The translations under genes and the position numbers were made by a program. DNA of 60,339 bases from Loktanella sp. Alg231-35 (GTDB lineage Bacteria; Pseudomonadota; Alphaproteobacteria; Rhodobacterales; Rhodobacteraceae): assembly GCF_900143545.1 (NCBI RefSeq), contig NZ_FREV01000011.1, positions 1 to 60,339 of the forward strand, given 5' to 3'. Positions 16,329 to 26,020 of the stretch are shown one piece after another (the first letter of the stretch is position 1; every line of letters begins with the position of its first letter). Below the pieces are notes generated by a model. That model did no database searches and had not been told where the DNA came from. It was given only the letters and a program-made list of their open reading frames with translations.

Positions 16329-17305
16329 CCCGCTTTATTCCCGTACGCGAAACGATTTTGGGGGGTGCCATCTTGGTGCTGCTCCTTCTGATTTCATCCC
16401 GCTTCGCAGGCTTTGTCGCGCCCTCAAATCTGGCCAATGTGTTCAATGATACCGCCCCGTTGATCATCCTCGCACTTGGGCAAATGGTCGTGATCTTGAC
16501 CCGCTGCATTGATCTATCTGTGGCCGCCAACCTTGCTTTGACGGGCATGGCGGTGGCGATGATCAATGTCGCGATGCCGGGCCTGCCGATCCCTGTGATC
16601 ATCGCGATTGCGGTTCTACTGGGTGCGCTTATGGGGGCCATCAATGGCGTGCTGGTCTGGAAGTTGGCGATTCCGCCAATCGTTGTTACCCTTGGCACGA
16701 TGACTATCTTTCGCGGCATTATCTTTTTGATCTCTGACGGCAAATGGGTGAATTCCCACGAAATGTCGCCGGCCTTCACCGACTTCCCGCGCATGGTGCT
16801 GCTAGGTCTGCCCGTGTTGTCGTGGGCCGCGATCATCACGATCATCCTGTTCGGGATCATGATGGCGCGCACGCAATTCGGGCGGTCCATTTTCGCAGTG
16901 GGCGGCAATCCGCACGCAGCCGTCTACACCGGCATCGACGTTGGCAAAACCCAGTTCTGGGCCTTCGTTGCGTCCGGCGCGTTGGCTGGCCTGACGGGAT
17001 ACCTTTGGGTGTCGCGTTTTGCGGTGGCCTATGTCGATATCGCGGGTGGGTTCGAGCTTGAGGTTGTCGCAGCCTGCGTCATCGGAGGCATCTCGATCGC
17101 TGGCGGCGTCGGCTCTGTCGGCGGCGCGGTGCTGGGCGCTATCTTCCTTGGCGTCGTCAAAAACGCGCTTCCGGTCGTGAATATCTCACCCTTCTGGCAG
17201 CTCGCCATCTCTGGCAGCGCGATCCTGATTGCCGTCGCCTTCAACGCCCGTGCAGGCCGCACCAAGGGCCGAATTATTCTCAAAGAGGCGGAGGCCACAC
17301 AATGA
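16325..17305 (+). CDS. rhaP: Rhamnose ABC transporter permease 1
   Basis: Inner-membrane protein of 326 residues with about eight hydrophobic segments and BPD_transp_2 signatures: MVVILTRCIDLSVAANLALTG near residue 60 and VIGGISIAGGVGSVGGAVLGA near 265 (each split here only for quoting). The start overlaps the rhaT stop (ATGA) and the end overlaps rhaQ. It forms a heterodimeric channel with RhaQ. Confidence 0.92.
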   Translation: MTRFIPVRETILGGAILVLLLLISSRFAGFVAPSNLANVFNDTAPLIILALGQMVVILTRCIDLSVAANLALTGMAVAMINVAMPGLPIPVIIAIAVLLGALMGAINGVLVWKLAIPPIVVTLGTMTIFRGIIFLISDGKWVNSHEMSPAFTDFPRMVLLGLPVLSWAAIITIILFGIMMARTQFGRSIFAVGGNPHAAVYTGIDVGKTQFWAFVASGALAGLTGYLWVSRFAVAYVDIAGGFELEVVAACVIGGISIAGGVGSVGGAVLGAIFLGVVKNALPVVNISPFWQLAISGSAILIAVAFNARAGRTKGRIILKEAEATQ

Positions 17306-18303
17306 CGGACGCAACCCAAACCCGCCATGTACCCGACCGCTTGAACAGCCGTGCTGCACGTATCTTCAAAAGCTGGGAGGCCCTGCTGCTGGCCGTGGCC
17401 ATCGCAATCTTCGTGATTAACAGCTTCGCCTCGCCCTATTTCCTGAGTGCATGGAACCTCAGCGACGCGACATTCAACTTCACCGAAAAAGCGATGATTG
17501 CCTTCGCGATGGCGTTGCTGATCATCTCAGGTGAAATCGACCTGTCTGTCGCGTCGATTATCGCGCTGGCCAGCACGGCGATGGGTCTGGCCCTGCAATA
17601 CGGGGCTGGCACGACGGAGCTTGTTATCATCGGCCTAACGGTTGGTGTGCTCTGCGGTGCCTTCAACGGGTTCTTCGTCACGGTGCTGGGCCTGCCGTCT
17701 ATCGTGGTGACCATCGGCACCATGAGCTTGTTCCGTGGCATCAGTTTCATCATCCTTGGAGATGACGCATTCCGCGGGTATCCCTCCAGCTTTTCATGGT
17801 TCGGGCAGGGCTATATCTATTGGGTCTTCACGGTCGAGATGCTGCTCTTTGTGATCATTGCAATCATCTACGGTGTCCTTTTGCACAAAACCAATTTCGG
17901 CCGCACCGTTTACGCCATTGGCAACAACCCGACCGGTGCCTTGTTCAGCGGCATCCGTGTGCAACGGGTCAAATTTATCCTGTTCCTGTTAACGGGCCTC
18001 ATGTCGGGTATCGCAGCGGTCTGTCTGACGTCCCGCCTTGGATCGACGCGGCCCAGCATTGCGACAGGAATGGAGCTAGAGGTGGTGACAATGGTTGTCC
18101 TTGGCGGCGTCAACATCCTTGGCGGGTCCGGCACCATCCCCGGTGTGGTGATCGCAGCCTTCGTGATGGGCTTGGTGACCTTCGGGCTCGGTCTTCTGAA
18201 CGTGCCCGGCATCGTGATGTCGATCTTCATCGGCCTGCTTCTAATCGGGGTGATTGCCCTGCCGCGCCTCTGGGCGATGGCTGCCGCGCGGCGCAAATCA
18301 TGA
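17302..18303 (+). CDS. rhaQ: Rhamnose ABC transporter permease 2
   Basis: Second CUT2 permease, 333 residues, with [15 protein letters not shown] near residue 78 and [16 protein letters not shown] near 270. Both ends overlap neighbouring genes by four bases (ATGA), so translation is coupled from rhaT to rhaK. Two distinct permeases fit the RhaP/RhaQ arrangement and contrast with the single permease of the fructoside operon. Confidence 0.92.
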   Translation: MTDATQTRHVPDRLNSRAARIFKSWEALLLAVAIAIFVINSFASPYFLSAWNLSDATFNFTEKAMIAFAMALLIISGEIDLSVASIIALASTAMGLALQYGAGTTELVIIGLTVGVLCGAFNGFFVTVLGLPSIVVTIGTMSLFRGISFIILGDDAFRGYPSSFSWFGQGYIYWVFTVEMLLFVIIAIIYGVLLHKTNFGRTVYAIGNNPTGALFSGIRVQRVKFILFLLTGLMSGIAAVCLTSRLGSTRPSIATGMELEVVTMVVLGGVNILGGSGTIPGVVIAAFVMGLVTFGLGLLNVPGIVMSIFIGLLLIGVIALPRLWAMAAARRKS

Positions 18304-18617
18304 GCGAGCGTTACGTCTTTCGCATGCGGCTAAACGACGGAATGGCCGGCGAATACAAGCGCCGCCATGATGCGATCTGGCCCGAATTGGTCGACTTGCT
18401 GCACGACGCTGGCGTCAGCGACTATTCGATCCATCTGGACGAGGAGTCAGGCCACTTGATCGGCGTGCTGACCCGCACGTCAGATCACAAGATGGACGCT
18501 ATGCCGGACCATCCGGTGATGCAGAAGTGGTGGGCCCATATGGAAGACATCATGGAAACCAACACGGACAACTCGCCCGTGGCCGTGCCCCTCACTCCGC
18601 TGTTTCATATGCCATGA
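18300..18617 (+). CDS. rhaU: L-rhamnose mutarotase
   Basis: Small cytoplasmic enzyme of 105 residues (RhaU in rhizobia, RhaM in enterobacteria) that interconverts alpha and beta L-rhamnose. [48 protein letters not shown] and [12 protein letters not shown] are family landmarks, with the active-site His in [10 protein letters not shown] and the WW pair near the end. It overlaps rhaQ and rhaK by ATGA junctions. Confidence 0.93.
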   Translation: MSERYVFRMRLNDGMAGEYKRRHDAIWPELVDLLHDAGVSDYSIHLDEESGHLIGVLTRTSDHKMDAMPDHPVMQKWWAHMEDIMETNTDNSPVAVPLTPLFHMP

Positions 18618-19993
18618 CCACACTGCGCCACATCGCTGTCATCGACATCGGCAAGACCAATGCAAAACTTGCGCTGGTCGATCTGTCGACCCTGACAGAA
18701 ATGGCCGTCGTAACGCGGCCGAACATCGTAAAATCCGCCCCTCCATATCCACATTACGATGTCGATGGGCACTGGGCGTTCCTTTTGGATGCTTTGGAGA
18801 CGTTCCATCGAGATCACCGTATCGACGCGGTTTCCGTGACCACTCACGGGGCCAGTGCCGCACTGCTGGATTCAAATGGCGCACTAGCGACGCCGATTCT
18901 GGACTACGAACATACCTATCCCGCCGAGGTCGTTGAGGCCTACGATGCTGTCAAACCCGACTTTGCCCAGACTGGATCGCCCAAGCTTGCCAGCGGTCTG
19001 AACATAGGCGCACAGTTGCACTGGCTTTTTGCAGCCGATCCAACTCTCAAGGGGCGCACCGCCCAAATTGTGACTTACCCGCAGTATTGGGGGCACCGCC
19101 TGACAGGCGTGACCGCGACCGATGTCACATCGATTGGATGCCATTCGGACCTGTGGAACCCCCACGATGGGACGTTCTCCGATCTACCGGAGGAGCTCGG
19201 GATTCGCGACAAGATCGCACCTGTGCGCCGCCCCAGCGACATCTTGGGGTCGATTTTGCCCGAAATAGCAAAGGCCACCGGCCTTGCGCCCGATACGCCT
19301 GTTTGCGTCGGCATCCACGACTCCAACGCCTCGCTCTATCCGCACGTTGTGTTGCAGGACAGGCCCGTCTCAGTGGTCTCAACTGGGACGTGGGTGATCG
19401 TCATGTCAATGAAAACGGGTGGTGCGGCCACACTCGACCCGGCCCGCGATACCCTCGTCAACGTCAACGCGTACGAACAGGCTGTGGCCAGCGCGCGCTT
19501 CATGGGTGGACGTGAATTCGAAGTGATTCAACAGGGCCAACGGGTCGAACCAACGGAACAAGACATGTCGGCCGTGCTGAATGGACCTCGCATGCTATTG
19601 CCATCAGTCGAAACAGGTTCGGGCCCGTTTCAGGGGAGCCAGATGCAATGGCACGGCGGTGAACCTGCGGTCGGTACGGGCCAACGGTCGGCCGCGCTTT
19701 CGTTTTATCTAGCCTTGATGACAGGCACCTGCCTGAACCTCGTCGGAGGTGCCGGACCCACGATCGTGGAAGGGCCTTTCGCTAGAAACCCTGAATACCT
19801 CGCAATGCTGCATGCCGTTACGGCACGCCCGGTTCTCACGAATGCAGCCGTCACAGGAACGAGCATCGGCGCAGCCATGTTGCTCGGCGGCGATGAGTTT
19901 CCTCCTGAGCTTGACCAATTTGAGACAAGTTTGCCTTTGGACGCGCTCAGGACTTATGCGGATCTGTGGACCGAACTGGCCGGCGCCGTGTAG
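18614..19993 (+). CDS. rhaK: Rhamnulokinase (RhaK type, FGGY family)
   Basis: FGGY kinase of 459 residues. [16 protein letters not shown] is the N-terminal phosphate-1 loop, [13 protein letters not shown] carries the catalytic Asp region, and [10 protein letters not shown] and [14 protein letters not shown] are the later nucleotide-binding motifs. It phosphorylates L-rhamnulose for RhaD. In rhizobia RhaK is also reported to be needed for rhamnose uptake through its transporter. The start overlaps the rhaU stop. Last gene of the rightward arm. Confidence 0.92.
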   Translation: MTTLRHIAVIDIGKTNAKLALVDLSTLTEMAVVTRPNIVKSAPPYPHYDVDGHWAFLLDALETFHRDHRIDAVSVTTHGASAALLDSNGALATPILDYEHTYPAEVVEAYDAVKPDFAQTGSPKLASGLNIGAQLHWLFAADPTLKGRTAQIVTYPQYWGHRLTGVTATDVTSIGCHSDLWNPHDGTFSDLPEELGIRDKIAPVRRPSDILGSILPEIAKATGLAPDTPVCVGIHDSNASLYPHVVLQDRPVSVVSTGTWVIVMSMKTGGAATLDPARDTLVNVNAYEQAVASARFMGGREFEVIQQGQRVEPTEQDMSAVLNGPRMLLPSVETGSGPFQGSQMQWHGGEPAVGTGQRSAALSFYLALMTGTCLNLVGGAGPTIVEGPFARNPEYLAMLHAVTARPVLTNAAVTGTSIGAAMLLGGDEFPPELDQFETSLPLDALRTYADLWTELAGAV

Positions 19994-20647
19994 CAGCGAG
20001 ACGTACGGAACGACAGATCACAGTCGGTTGGATCGTGATCTCCCCACCGCAGTGAACGTCCGCTTCCCCACCGAAACTGACATCTAGGCGCTACGCAGCA
20101 TTCGACACTCTGGGCTCATTGCTGTCATCCGACGCTTTTGGTCGGACTTGCTCACCCGCATGAGGGCCTCCAAGGTCGGCAAGGCGGACCAAGCCGCCAT
20201 TGACCGCTTCTAACGGAACGGCCGGTTTCGGCAGTTCGCGACACCAACCGGCTAAGTCAGCCAGAAATTGGCTGCGCAAACATGCCTCGACGTTCAGCAA
20301 AAGCCGCCGTTCGAGCGGATTGCAGAAAAATGGCCACTTAAACGACCGGGTCGCGGGACAAAGCTGCCGTTGGATTTCTGGCTCCAGAAGTCCGCTCTAC
20401 TCGCTTCGCGACCGAGAAACCTATAGAGCGGTTCCGCGAAAGCTGCCACCTTTTGAAGAGCTGAGCTCCGGTACACTGCGGTTGTTCTTATGTCGGAAAC
20501 AAGACCGGAACGCTTGCTGCGACAGATTGAAAGCGAAAGCTGTATCCTAATGTTTGGCCGGACATTCGGTCAAGTTGACTCAACCGCTGCAAGCGCTGGT
20601 CGGTAGGCTCGTCTGAGGCGCAACTGGTGCTCCACTATCTGGAAAAC
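19994..20647. other. Intergenic stretch with decayed repeats
   Basis: No supported gene in 654 bases. ACGTCCGCTT at 20056 belongs to the dispersed repeat core. TCCGAC/GTCGGA (20128-20146) forms a small hairpin. The phrase ACTCTGGGCTCA near 20107 recurs near 25227. The sequence looks like fused degenerate intergenic repeats. Confidence 0.5.
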
Positions 20648-21196
20648 TTAGGCTACCAAGGCCAGAACCGCCCGCCTCAACACTGAAAGGCGCGATGCCA
20701 ATTCCTCTCGATTTGAAAGGTTGTACTTGGCGTTGACTGCAGTGGAATAGATGAAAGCCGCAAGTGCGGGAATATCGCCGGAGTAGGATGTGGCCGATCG
20801 GATCTGTTGGGACCAAAGTTCTTCCCACTTGATACGCATCTCGTTCAACTCTTCAGCGGCAACGGCATTTACGCCATCCAGAAGATCCGCTACTTCAGGC
20901 GCTGATTTGATCGTGTCGAACCACGCCAGAGGGCATAGAGCAAAGAACTGATCCAATTGACCTGCAAAGGTAGGTTGTGATTTCCACGCCTCCTGCACCT
21001 GCCTAAGCGACGTATCCGCGTATTGACGCACGCAGGCCCGCAATACTTCGGATTTCCCCGGATATTTATTGTAGAGTGTCTGTCGTGCAATCCCCGCTTC
21101 GCGCGCAATATCGTTCATCGTGGTCTTACTGACTCCATAACGGGCAAAGACCGATTGGGCGGCATCGAGGATTTGGCTGTTTTTTTCCGTCATCAC
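20648..21196 (-). CDS. TetR family transcriptional regulator
   Basis: Protein of 182 residues with an N-terminal TetR DNA-binding domain: ILDAAQSVFARYGVSKTTMN, DIAREAGIARQTLYNKYPGK. The C-terminal ligand domain is not recognisable by eye. It is divergent from the molybdenum hydroxylase operon with about 95 bases between starts, so it probably controls that operon and itself. ATG codons at 21196 and 21193 are both possible. Confidence 0.9.
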   Translation of the reverse strand: MMTEKNSQILDAAQSVFARYGVSKTTMNDIAREAGIARQTLYNKYPGKSEVLRACVRQYADTSLRQVQEAWKSQPTFAGQLDQFFALCPLAWFDTIKSAPEVADLLDGVNAVAAEELNEMRIKWEELWSQQIRSATSYSGDIPALAAFIYSTAVNAKYNLSNREELASRLSVLRRAVLALVA

Positions 21197-21213
21197 ATTG
21201 ATCTTTTAGGCGG

Positions 21214-21264
21214 TTGACGAGGTAAGTCAATTTCTGACATATGTACTACTAATGACCAAATGTC
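21214..21264. promoter_or_regulatory. Candidate TetR operator region
   Basis: Two imperfectly spaced inverted repeats lie between the divergent starts: TTGAC (21214-21218) with GTCAA (21226-21230), and GACAT (21236-21240) with ATGTC (21260-21264). Short arms make this tentative. Confidence 0.3.
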
Positions 21265-21292
21265 CAACTAACAGTTAATCGAAGGAGCCCTC

Positions 21293-21754
21293 ATGCAGCT
21301 ATTCGTGAATGGTAAGGAACGCGAGGTCGATGTCGAAAACGACATGCCCTTGCTTTGGGTGCTTCGGGACGAACTGGGTATCACCGGCGTGAAGTATGGT
21401 TGCGGCATAGCGCAATGCGGCGCGTGCACCGTGCATATGGACGGGGTCGCTGTGCGCAGCTGTCAGGTGTCGGCTGCTACGGCAGAAGGTGCAGACATTG
21501 TTACGATCGAAGGGCTGGGAACGCCCGAAACGATGCATGCCGTTCAGGAAGCGTGGGTTGAGCATCAGGTCGCGCAGTGTGGCTACTGTCAATCGGGCCA
21601 GATCATGCAGGCCGCAACGCTGCTGGATATGAATCCCGACCCAACCGACACGGACATTGACCTAGTCATGAGCGGCAATCTGTGCCGCTGTGGAACATAT
21701 CCCCGCATCCGGGCAGCGGTGAAGTCTGCGGCCAGCAAGATGAAGGAGGCTTGA
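21293..21754 (+). CDS. (2Fe-2S)-binding subunit of molybdenum hydroxylase (IorA-like)
   Basis: Small iron-sulfur subunit of 153 residues. The plant-type cluster ligands are in [16 protein letters not shown] with a later Cys in RSCQ; the second cluster ligands are in CGYCQSG and [13 protein letters not shown]. This layout is that of the xanthine dehydrogenase family small subunit, closest in pattern to isoquinoline 1-oxidoreductase alpha. GAAGGAG precedes the ATG. It carries electrons from the Moco subunit encoded two bases downstream. Confidence 0.93.
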   Translation: MQLFVNGKEREVDVENDMPLLWVLRDELGITGVKYGCGIAQCGACTVHMDGVAVRSCQVSAATAEGADIVTIEGLGTPETMHAVQEAWVEHQVAQCGYCQSGQIMQAATLLDMNPDPTDTDIDLVMSGNLCRCGTYPRIRAAVKSAASKMKEA

Positions 21755-21756
21755 TC

Positions 21757-23994
21757 ATGGGACGTGCACGCACAGTTACCCGCAGAGCCTTCTTGATCGG
21801 ATCGACGGCCGTCATGGGCGGTGTTGCGTTCGGGAGCTATATGGTTGCCCGACCACATGACAACCCCTTGGTGGCGGGATTGCAGGATGGCGAGGCCGCG
21901 TTCAACCCATTCGTGAAGGTCACCGCCGATGCGATCACTTTGATCGTGCCCCATGCTGACAAAGGTCAGGGGGTGCATTCGTCCCAAGCCGCCCTTATCG
22001 CGGAAGAATTGGACGTCGATCTTGACCAGGTGACGCTGTCGTTCGGCAGACCAAGCCCCGCATACTACAACACGGCTATTGCAGCTGAGGCAGTGCCATT
22101 CATGTCATTTGACGAAAGCACCAGCGCCCAAATTGCACGCCGCGCCGCAGGCGGCCTTGTCAAGGTATTGGGGATGCAGGTCACTGGTGGATCGTCAGCC
22201 ATGCCAGATTCGTTTGACAAGTTGCGGATGGCGGGTGCCGTCGCACGCGAAACGATCAAGGCAGCGGCCTCGGCGAAAGCGGGGCTCCCCGCGGCTGATC
22301 TCAAGACGGCGCGCGGCATGGTGCAACTGCCCGACGGGACCGAGTTGGCCTACACGGAACTAGCAGCCGATGCAGCCGAAATCGATCCTGTTGTGGTTGT
22401 CACCTTGCGTGACCCATCTGAATGGCGGCTGATCGGGAAGCCGATGCAGCGGGTCGACATCGTTGCAAAATCCACGGGTACGCTAAAGTATGGGATCGAC
22501 CTGACGGTGGACGGCATGGTCCACGCAGCGGTTCGTGTAAACCCGCGTCGTGGTGTGATGAACGGCTATGATGCCAGTACAGCCGAGGGCATGCGTGGCG
22601 TGTCCAAAGTTGTGCCTGTCACCAACGGGGCCGCTGTCATCGCCGACAATACATGGCGCGCAATTCAGGCTGCGAATGCGATTGAGTTTGACTGGGGGCC
22701 GTCGCCATATCCTGCCGAACAGCAAGGGCATTGGGATGAAGTCGCAGCAAGCTTTACCGATGATCGCCTTGACATGGAGTGGCGTTCTGATGGCGACGTT
22801 GATGCGGCGCTTGATGGTGCTGATGTCATCAATTCTGAATACCGCGCGCCCTATGTGGCCCACCAACCGCTTGAGCCGATCAGCGCGATTGTGCGTGTCG
22901 ATGAAAACGGAGCCGAAGTTTGGGCCGGCCATCAAATCCAAGGTTTTGTTCTTATCAAGGTTGCTGAAATTGCAGGTTGTGATCCGGAGCAGGTCACGTT
23001 CCACAATCAGTTTATCGGCGGCAGTTTTGGACATCGACTCGAGTTTGAAAACATCACACTTGCGACCGAAATCGCGGCCCAAATGCGCGGCACCCCTGTC
23101 AAATTAACGTTTAGCAGGGAAGAAGACTTTGCTCAGGATTTTGCGCGCCAGATCGGCATGTCGCGGTCGTCGGGCGCAGTGAAAGACGGAAAGGTCGACA
23201 GCTGGTCTTTGGATATCGCAACGGTGTCTGCCTCATTCTCCCAGATGGGACGCATGGGCTTTCCGCCTGCAGGGCCTGACGTTCAGATCGCCGCAGGTGC
23301 GTGGAACATGCCATATGATATCCCGAACCTTCGGGTGCGTGCCTATCTCGTCCCTGAGCTTGCCCCGACCAGTTCTTGGAGATCGGTTGGCGCATCAACG
23401 GCTGGCTTCTTTGCAGAGAGCTCTCTGGATGAACTCATCCATGCGGCTGGTGCCGATCCGCTGGCCGAACGCATCCGTCTTTGTAACAATGATGTCCACC
23501 GCAAAGTCCTTGAGGCTGTCGGGGAGATGTCCGAATGGGGCAGCGATTTGGGGCCCAATCGGGGGCGTGGTATCGCCATGGTCGAGAGTTTTGGTGTCCC
23601 GACAGCCGAGGTTGTTGAGGTCACCATGACAGAGGCTGGCATCAAGATTGACAAAGTCTTTGTTGCCGCTGACGTGGGCCGCGTGGTTGATCCCGTGAAC
23701 TTTGAGAACCTGGTGCAAGGCGGCGTTATCTGGGGGCTTGGACACGCGATCAACTCCGAGATCACGTTTAGCGACGGTATGGCAGAGCAAACGAATTATC
23801 ACGCACATGAAGGCATGCGGATGAATCAAACCCCCGAAATATTCGTGAAGGGACTTGAGAACGCCGAGCACATCCGTGGAATTGGAGAGCCTCCGGTGCC
23901 ACCCGCACCTGCGGCTTTAGCCAACGCAATTTTTGCGGCCACTGGTCAGCGCCTGCGTGAGATGCCGTTCTATAACCAAATCGATTTTGTTTGA
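21757..23994 (+). CDS. Molybdopterin-binding subunit, isoquinoline 1-oxidoreductase beta-like, Tat-exported
   Basis: Large subunit of 745 residues. A twin-arginine signal (VTRRAFLIGSTAVMGG) at the N terminus indicates periplasmic export of the folded complex. Moco-domain motifs include GGSFGHRLEFE and, near the C terminus, GIGEPPVPPAP whose Glu is the expected catalytic base. The start at 21757 follows GAAGGAGG. Known relatives oxidise N-heterocycles or aldehydes; the substrate here is not deducible. Operon order small subunit, large subunit, cytochrome fits electron delivery to the respiratory chain. Confidence 0.92.
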   Translation: MGRARTVTRRAFLIGSTAVMGGVAFGSYMVARPHDNPLVAGLQDGEAAFNPFVKVTADAITLIVPHADKGQGVHSSQAALIAEELDVDLDQVTLSFGRPSPAYYNTAIAAEAVPFMSFDESTSAQIARRAAGGLVKVLGMQVTGGSSAMPDSFDKLRMAGAVARETIKAAASAKAGLPAADLKTARGMVQLPDGTELAYTELAADAAEIDPVVVVTLRDPSEWRLIGKPMQRVDIVAKSTGTLKYGIDLTVDGMVHAAVRVNPRRGVMNGYDASTAEGMRGVSKVVPVTNGAAVIADNTWRAIQAANAIEFDWGPSPYPAEQQGHWDEVAASFTDDRLDMEWRSDGDVDAALDGADVINSEYRAPYVAHQPLEPISAIVRVDENGAEVWAGHQIQGFVLIKVAEIAGCDPEQVTFHNQFIGGSFGHRLEFENITLATEIAAQMRGTPVKLTFSREEDFAQDFARQIGMSRSSGAVKDGKVDSWSLDIATVSASFSQMGRMGFPPAGPDVQIAAGAWNMPYDIPNLRVRAYLVPELAPTSSWRSVGASTAGFFAESSLDELIHAAGADPLAERIRLCNNDVHRKVLEAVGEMSEWGSDLGPNRGRGIAMVESFGVPTAEVVEVTMTEAGIKIDKVFVAADVGRVVDPVNFENLVQGGVIWGLGHAINSEITFSDGMAEQTNYHAHEGMRMNQTPEIFVKGLENAEHIRGIGEPPVPPAPAALANAIFAATGQRLREMPFYNQIDFV

Positions 23995-24004
23995 GGGAAG
24001 AGTT

Positions 24005-24601
24005 ATGCGCTATTTTGTTTTGATCGCCGCCCTTCTTGCCTCTCCTGTTGTGGCGGAAGAGACAGCGATAACGCCACCCGTCTCAGCTTCGATTGAAGAG
24101 GGTCTTATCGCTTGGGATCGGGTGTACGAAGTGACGTCTCATCCGCGTTGCTCGAATTGCCATGTTGGCCCGTCGAATGTCCCGATGTGGTCCGGTCCAA
24201 GCTATGACCGCACCCGGCCACATGGCATGAACATCAACGCTGGCGAAAGTCGCATTGGTGCAGAGGCGGTTTTGTGTAGCACTTGCCATGCCTACCGCGA
24301 AGATAATGCCAATAACTTGCCGCATATGGCCCCACAGGTCGCAATGAATTGGCAACTCGCTCCGGTCGAGGCAGAATGGTTTGGCAAGAGCAGCGACGAG
24401 ATATGCAATCAGCTGCGCGACCCCGATCGCAATGGCGGTCGTACGCTGACCGAACTGATCGAGCACCTTAGCCACGATCTGATCTTGCACTGGGCTTGGA
24501 GTCCGGGTGGTGGGCGTGAAGTTGCTCCCTACAGCCTAGAAGAGCACATGAACGACCTGTTGATCTGGGGTTCGGCTGGCTTCCCCTGTGCGAATGACTA
24601 A
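24005..24601 (+). CDS. Exported diheme c-type cytochrome subunit
   Basis: Protein of 198 residues with a signal peptide (MRYFVLIAALLASPVVAEE) and two CxxCH heme-binding motifs, CSNCH near residue 54 and CSTCH near 96. It starts ten bases after the Moco subunit gene. Similar proteins in this context are annotated as isoquinoline 1-oxidoreductase subunits. Inferred role: periplasmic electron acceptor for the hydroxylase. Confidence 0.85.
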   Translation: MRYFVLIAALLASPVVAEETAITPPVSASIEEGLIAWDRVYEVTSHPRCSNCHVGPSNVPMWSGPSYDRTRPHGMNINAGESRIGAEAVLCSTCHAYREDNANNLPHMAPQVAMNWQLAPVEAEWFGKSSDEICNQLRDPDRNGGRTLTELIEHLSHDLILHWAWSPGGGREVAPYSLEEHMNDLLIWGSAGFPCAND

Positions 24602-24611
24602 GGATTTCACT

Positions 24612-24950
24612 ATGGAAAATCAAAACCCTTATCGCAGCAGCGCAATGTTCCTTTGGCTTAGCGCAGCTTTGAGTGCGATCGGACCCGTTTTCGGTGCTCC
24701 ATTGGGCTACATCATAGTAGCTTTGGTTATGGGGGTGCTTGCAATGGGATTGGTGCGCGGCATGCGCTGGATCGCATATATTGCTTTCCCGGTCGCTGGA
24801 ATCTCGGGTGCTATTGTGCTGGGCTGGATCTGGTCAATCGGAGGCCCGCCCACATGGTGGGCGATCATCACAACGGCTACCTGTTGGCTGACAGCGTCTA
24901 TGTTGTTTGGCGCGCTATGGCGCCCAAACGAAAGTACGACTTCCACTTGA
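24612..24950 (+). CDS. Small membrane protein of the hydroxylase operon
   Basis: Unrecognised protein of 112 residues with three or four hydrophobic segments (around 8-30, 33-52, 58-80 and 84-102). AAGGA precedes the ATG and ten bases separate it from the cytochrome stop, so it is probably co-transcribed. It could anchor the complex, but no motif shows this. Confidence 0.65.
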   Translation: MENQNPYRSSAMFLWLSAALSAIGPVFGAPLGYIIVALVMGVLAMGLVRGMRWIAYIAFPVAGISGAIVLGWIWSIGGPPTWWAIITTATCWLTASMLFGALWRPNESTTST

Positions 24951-25291
24951 TGAACCAGCAGTGGTGCTCCGGTTCGATGCAAAAAAGGCTGCTTCGGTGA
25001 GCCTTCAATGAATTGGCGGGAATGCACATCAACAGGCGCTTCACGGCCCAAGATTGTTCCGGTAAATCAAACGGTAGCAGCGAACCCACGACGGACATGA
25101 CGCTTCCACCAACCTTCTTTTCGGCGAAAATCCGAAAGGCGGGTCGCGCCCGCAGCATCGCGAATGCGCGATAGATGTCGGCTTTGTACGCTTCTTATCC
25201 AATAGCGCTTTGTGCAGCATTTGGGAACTCTGGGCTCAAAGCGGTCATTCGCTGCGGCCAACTTGCACGTCTTCTTTGTCCCTGATGATGT
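24951..25291. other. Intergenic stretch at the boundary to the mobile region
   Basis: No gene supported in 341 bases. It contains ACTCTGGGCTCAAAGCGGTC, similar to a stretch near 20107, so it is degenerate repeat material. It marks the change from metabolic operons to mobile-element genes. Confidence 0.45.
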
Positions 25292-26020
25292 TCAGCCCTG
25301 CCTTACCCAATCTATTCTGCCGAGTAACTGGTCTATGATCTCAAGAACTTTTTCGACTTGAAGTTTTTCTTCTTGCAGCTGGGCTATCCGCTCAGGTTTG
25401 CGCGCGCGTTTGAGCATATCTTCTATGTCGCAGAGCTCCTCTTGGAAGTCTTGCTGCCGTCCGCGCCATAGTTCAACTTGCGCGACTTGCTCTTTTGTCG
25501 CTGGCCCTTCGATATGAGCCAGCCCAGTGTTCATGTTAATCTTGACCTGATCGGGGTGCGGAAGCGGCGGCGGCAAGTTCGTAATGCCTAGCGCTTGGCG
25601 CCGGTGAAGCTCACGTTCCCATTCTACCTTGTATTCAATAGCTGTGCTCAGCCAATCATCAGCAAGTTGCTTGTTTTGCCGCTCCGTGCTGGACAGCATT
25701 TCAGCAAAGAGACGTTGCGCGCGATGCTGTCCTTTCGCAGCATTCACCGCCATCGCACGCACGACCGCTTGTGCCATTGGGATCGACACATTCCGATCGC
25801 CGTCGCGCACAGTGATATTGCGATAGGCCTCATCAAGAACGATATCTTTGAGACGCTCCTCGTTGAGCGCAGGCCGCCTGTTCTTTGATCCGCGTGGCCG
25901 CCCTTTCGGATTGCCGGATTGACCGGGTTTGAACTGCGTTCTCGCGGGCGGTTTTGCAAAGCCAACGTCATATGGTTTGTCGGCTTGCGCTGCTGGGTTA
26001 GGAAGTTTGGGTAACTTCAT
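25292..26020 (-). CDS. DUF5681 domain-containing protein
   Basis: Protein of 242 residues. The N-terminal segment KPPARTQFKPGQSGNPKGRP followed by RGSKNRRP is the DUF5681 signature, a basic motif found in phage and mobile-element proteins. The C-terminal part is rich in charged helices (a coiled coil around 195-230). It overlaps the methyltransferase gene by four bases (ATGA), a frequent pairing. Function unknown; some relatives sit where phages keep terminase small subunits. Confidence 0.82.
   Translation of the reverse strand: MKLPKLPNPAAQADKPYDVGFAKPPARTQFKPGQSGNPKGRPRGSKNRRPALNEERLKDIVLDEAYRNITVRDGDRNVSIPMAQAVVRAMAVNAAKGQHRAQRLFAEMLSSTERQNKQLADDWLSTAIEYKVEWERELHRRQALGITNLPPPLPHPDQVKINMNTGLAHIEGPATKEQVAQVELWRGRQQDFQEELCDIEDMLKRARKPERIAQLQEEKLQVEKVLEIIDQLLGRIDWVRQG

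Noticed and set aside
16303..16908. Minus-strand frame of 201 codons antisense to rhaP
   Set aside because: The rhaP frame has clear permease motifs and overlaps its neighbours correctly; the antisense frame is an artefact of high GC.
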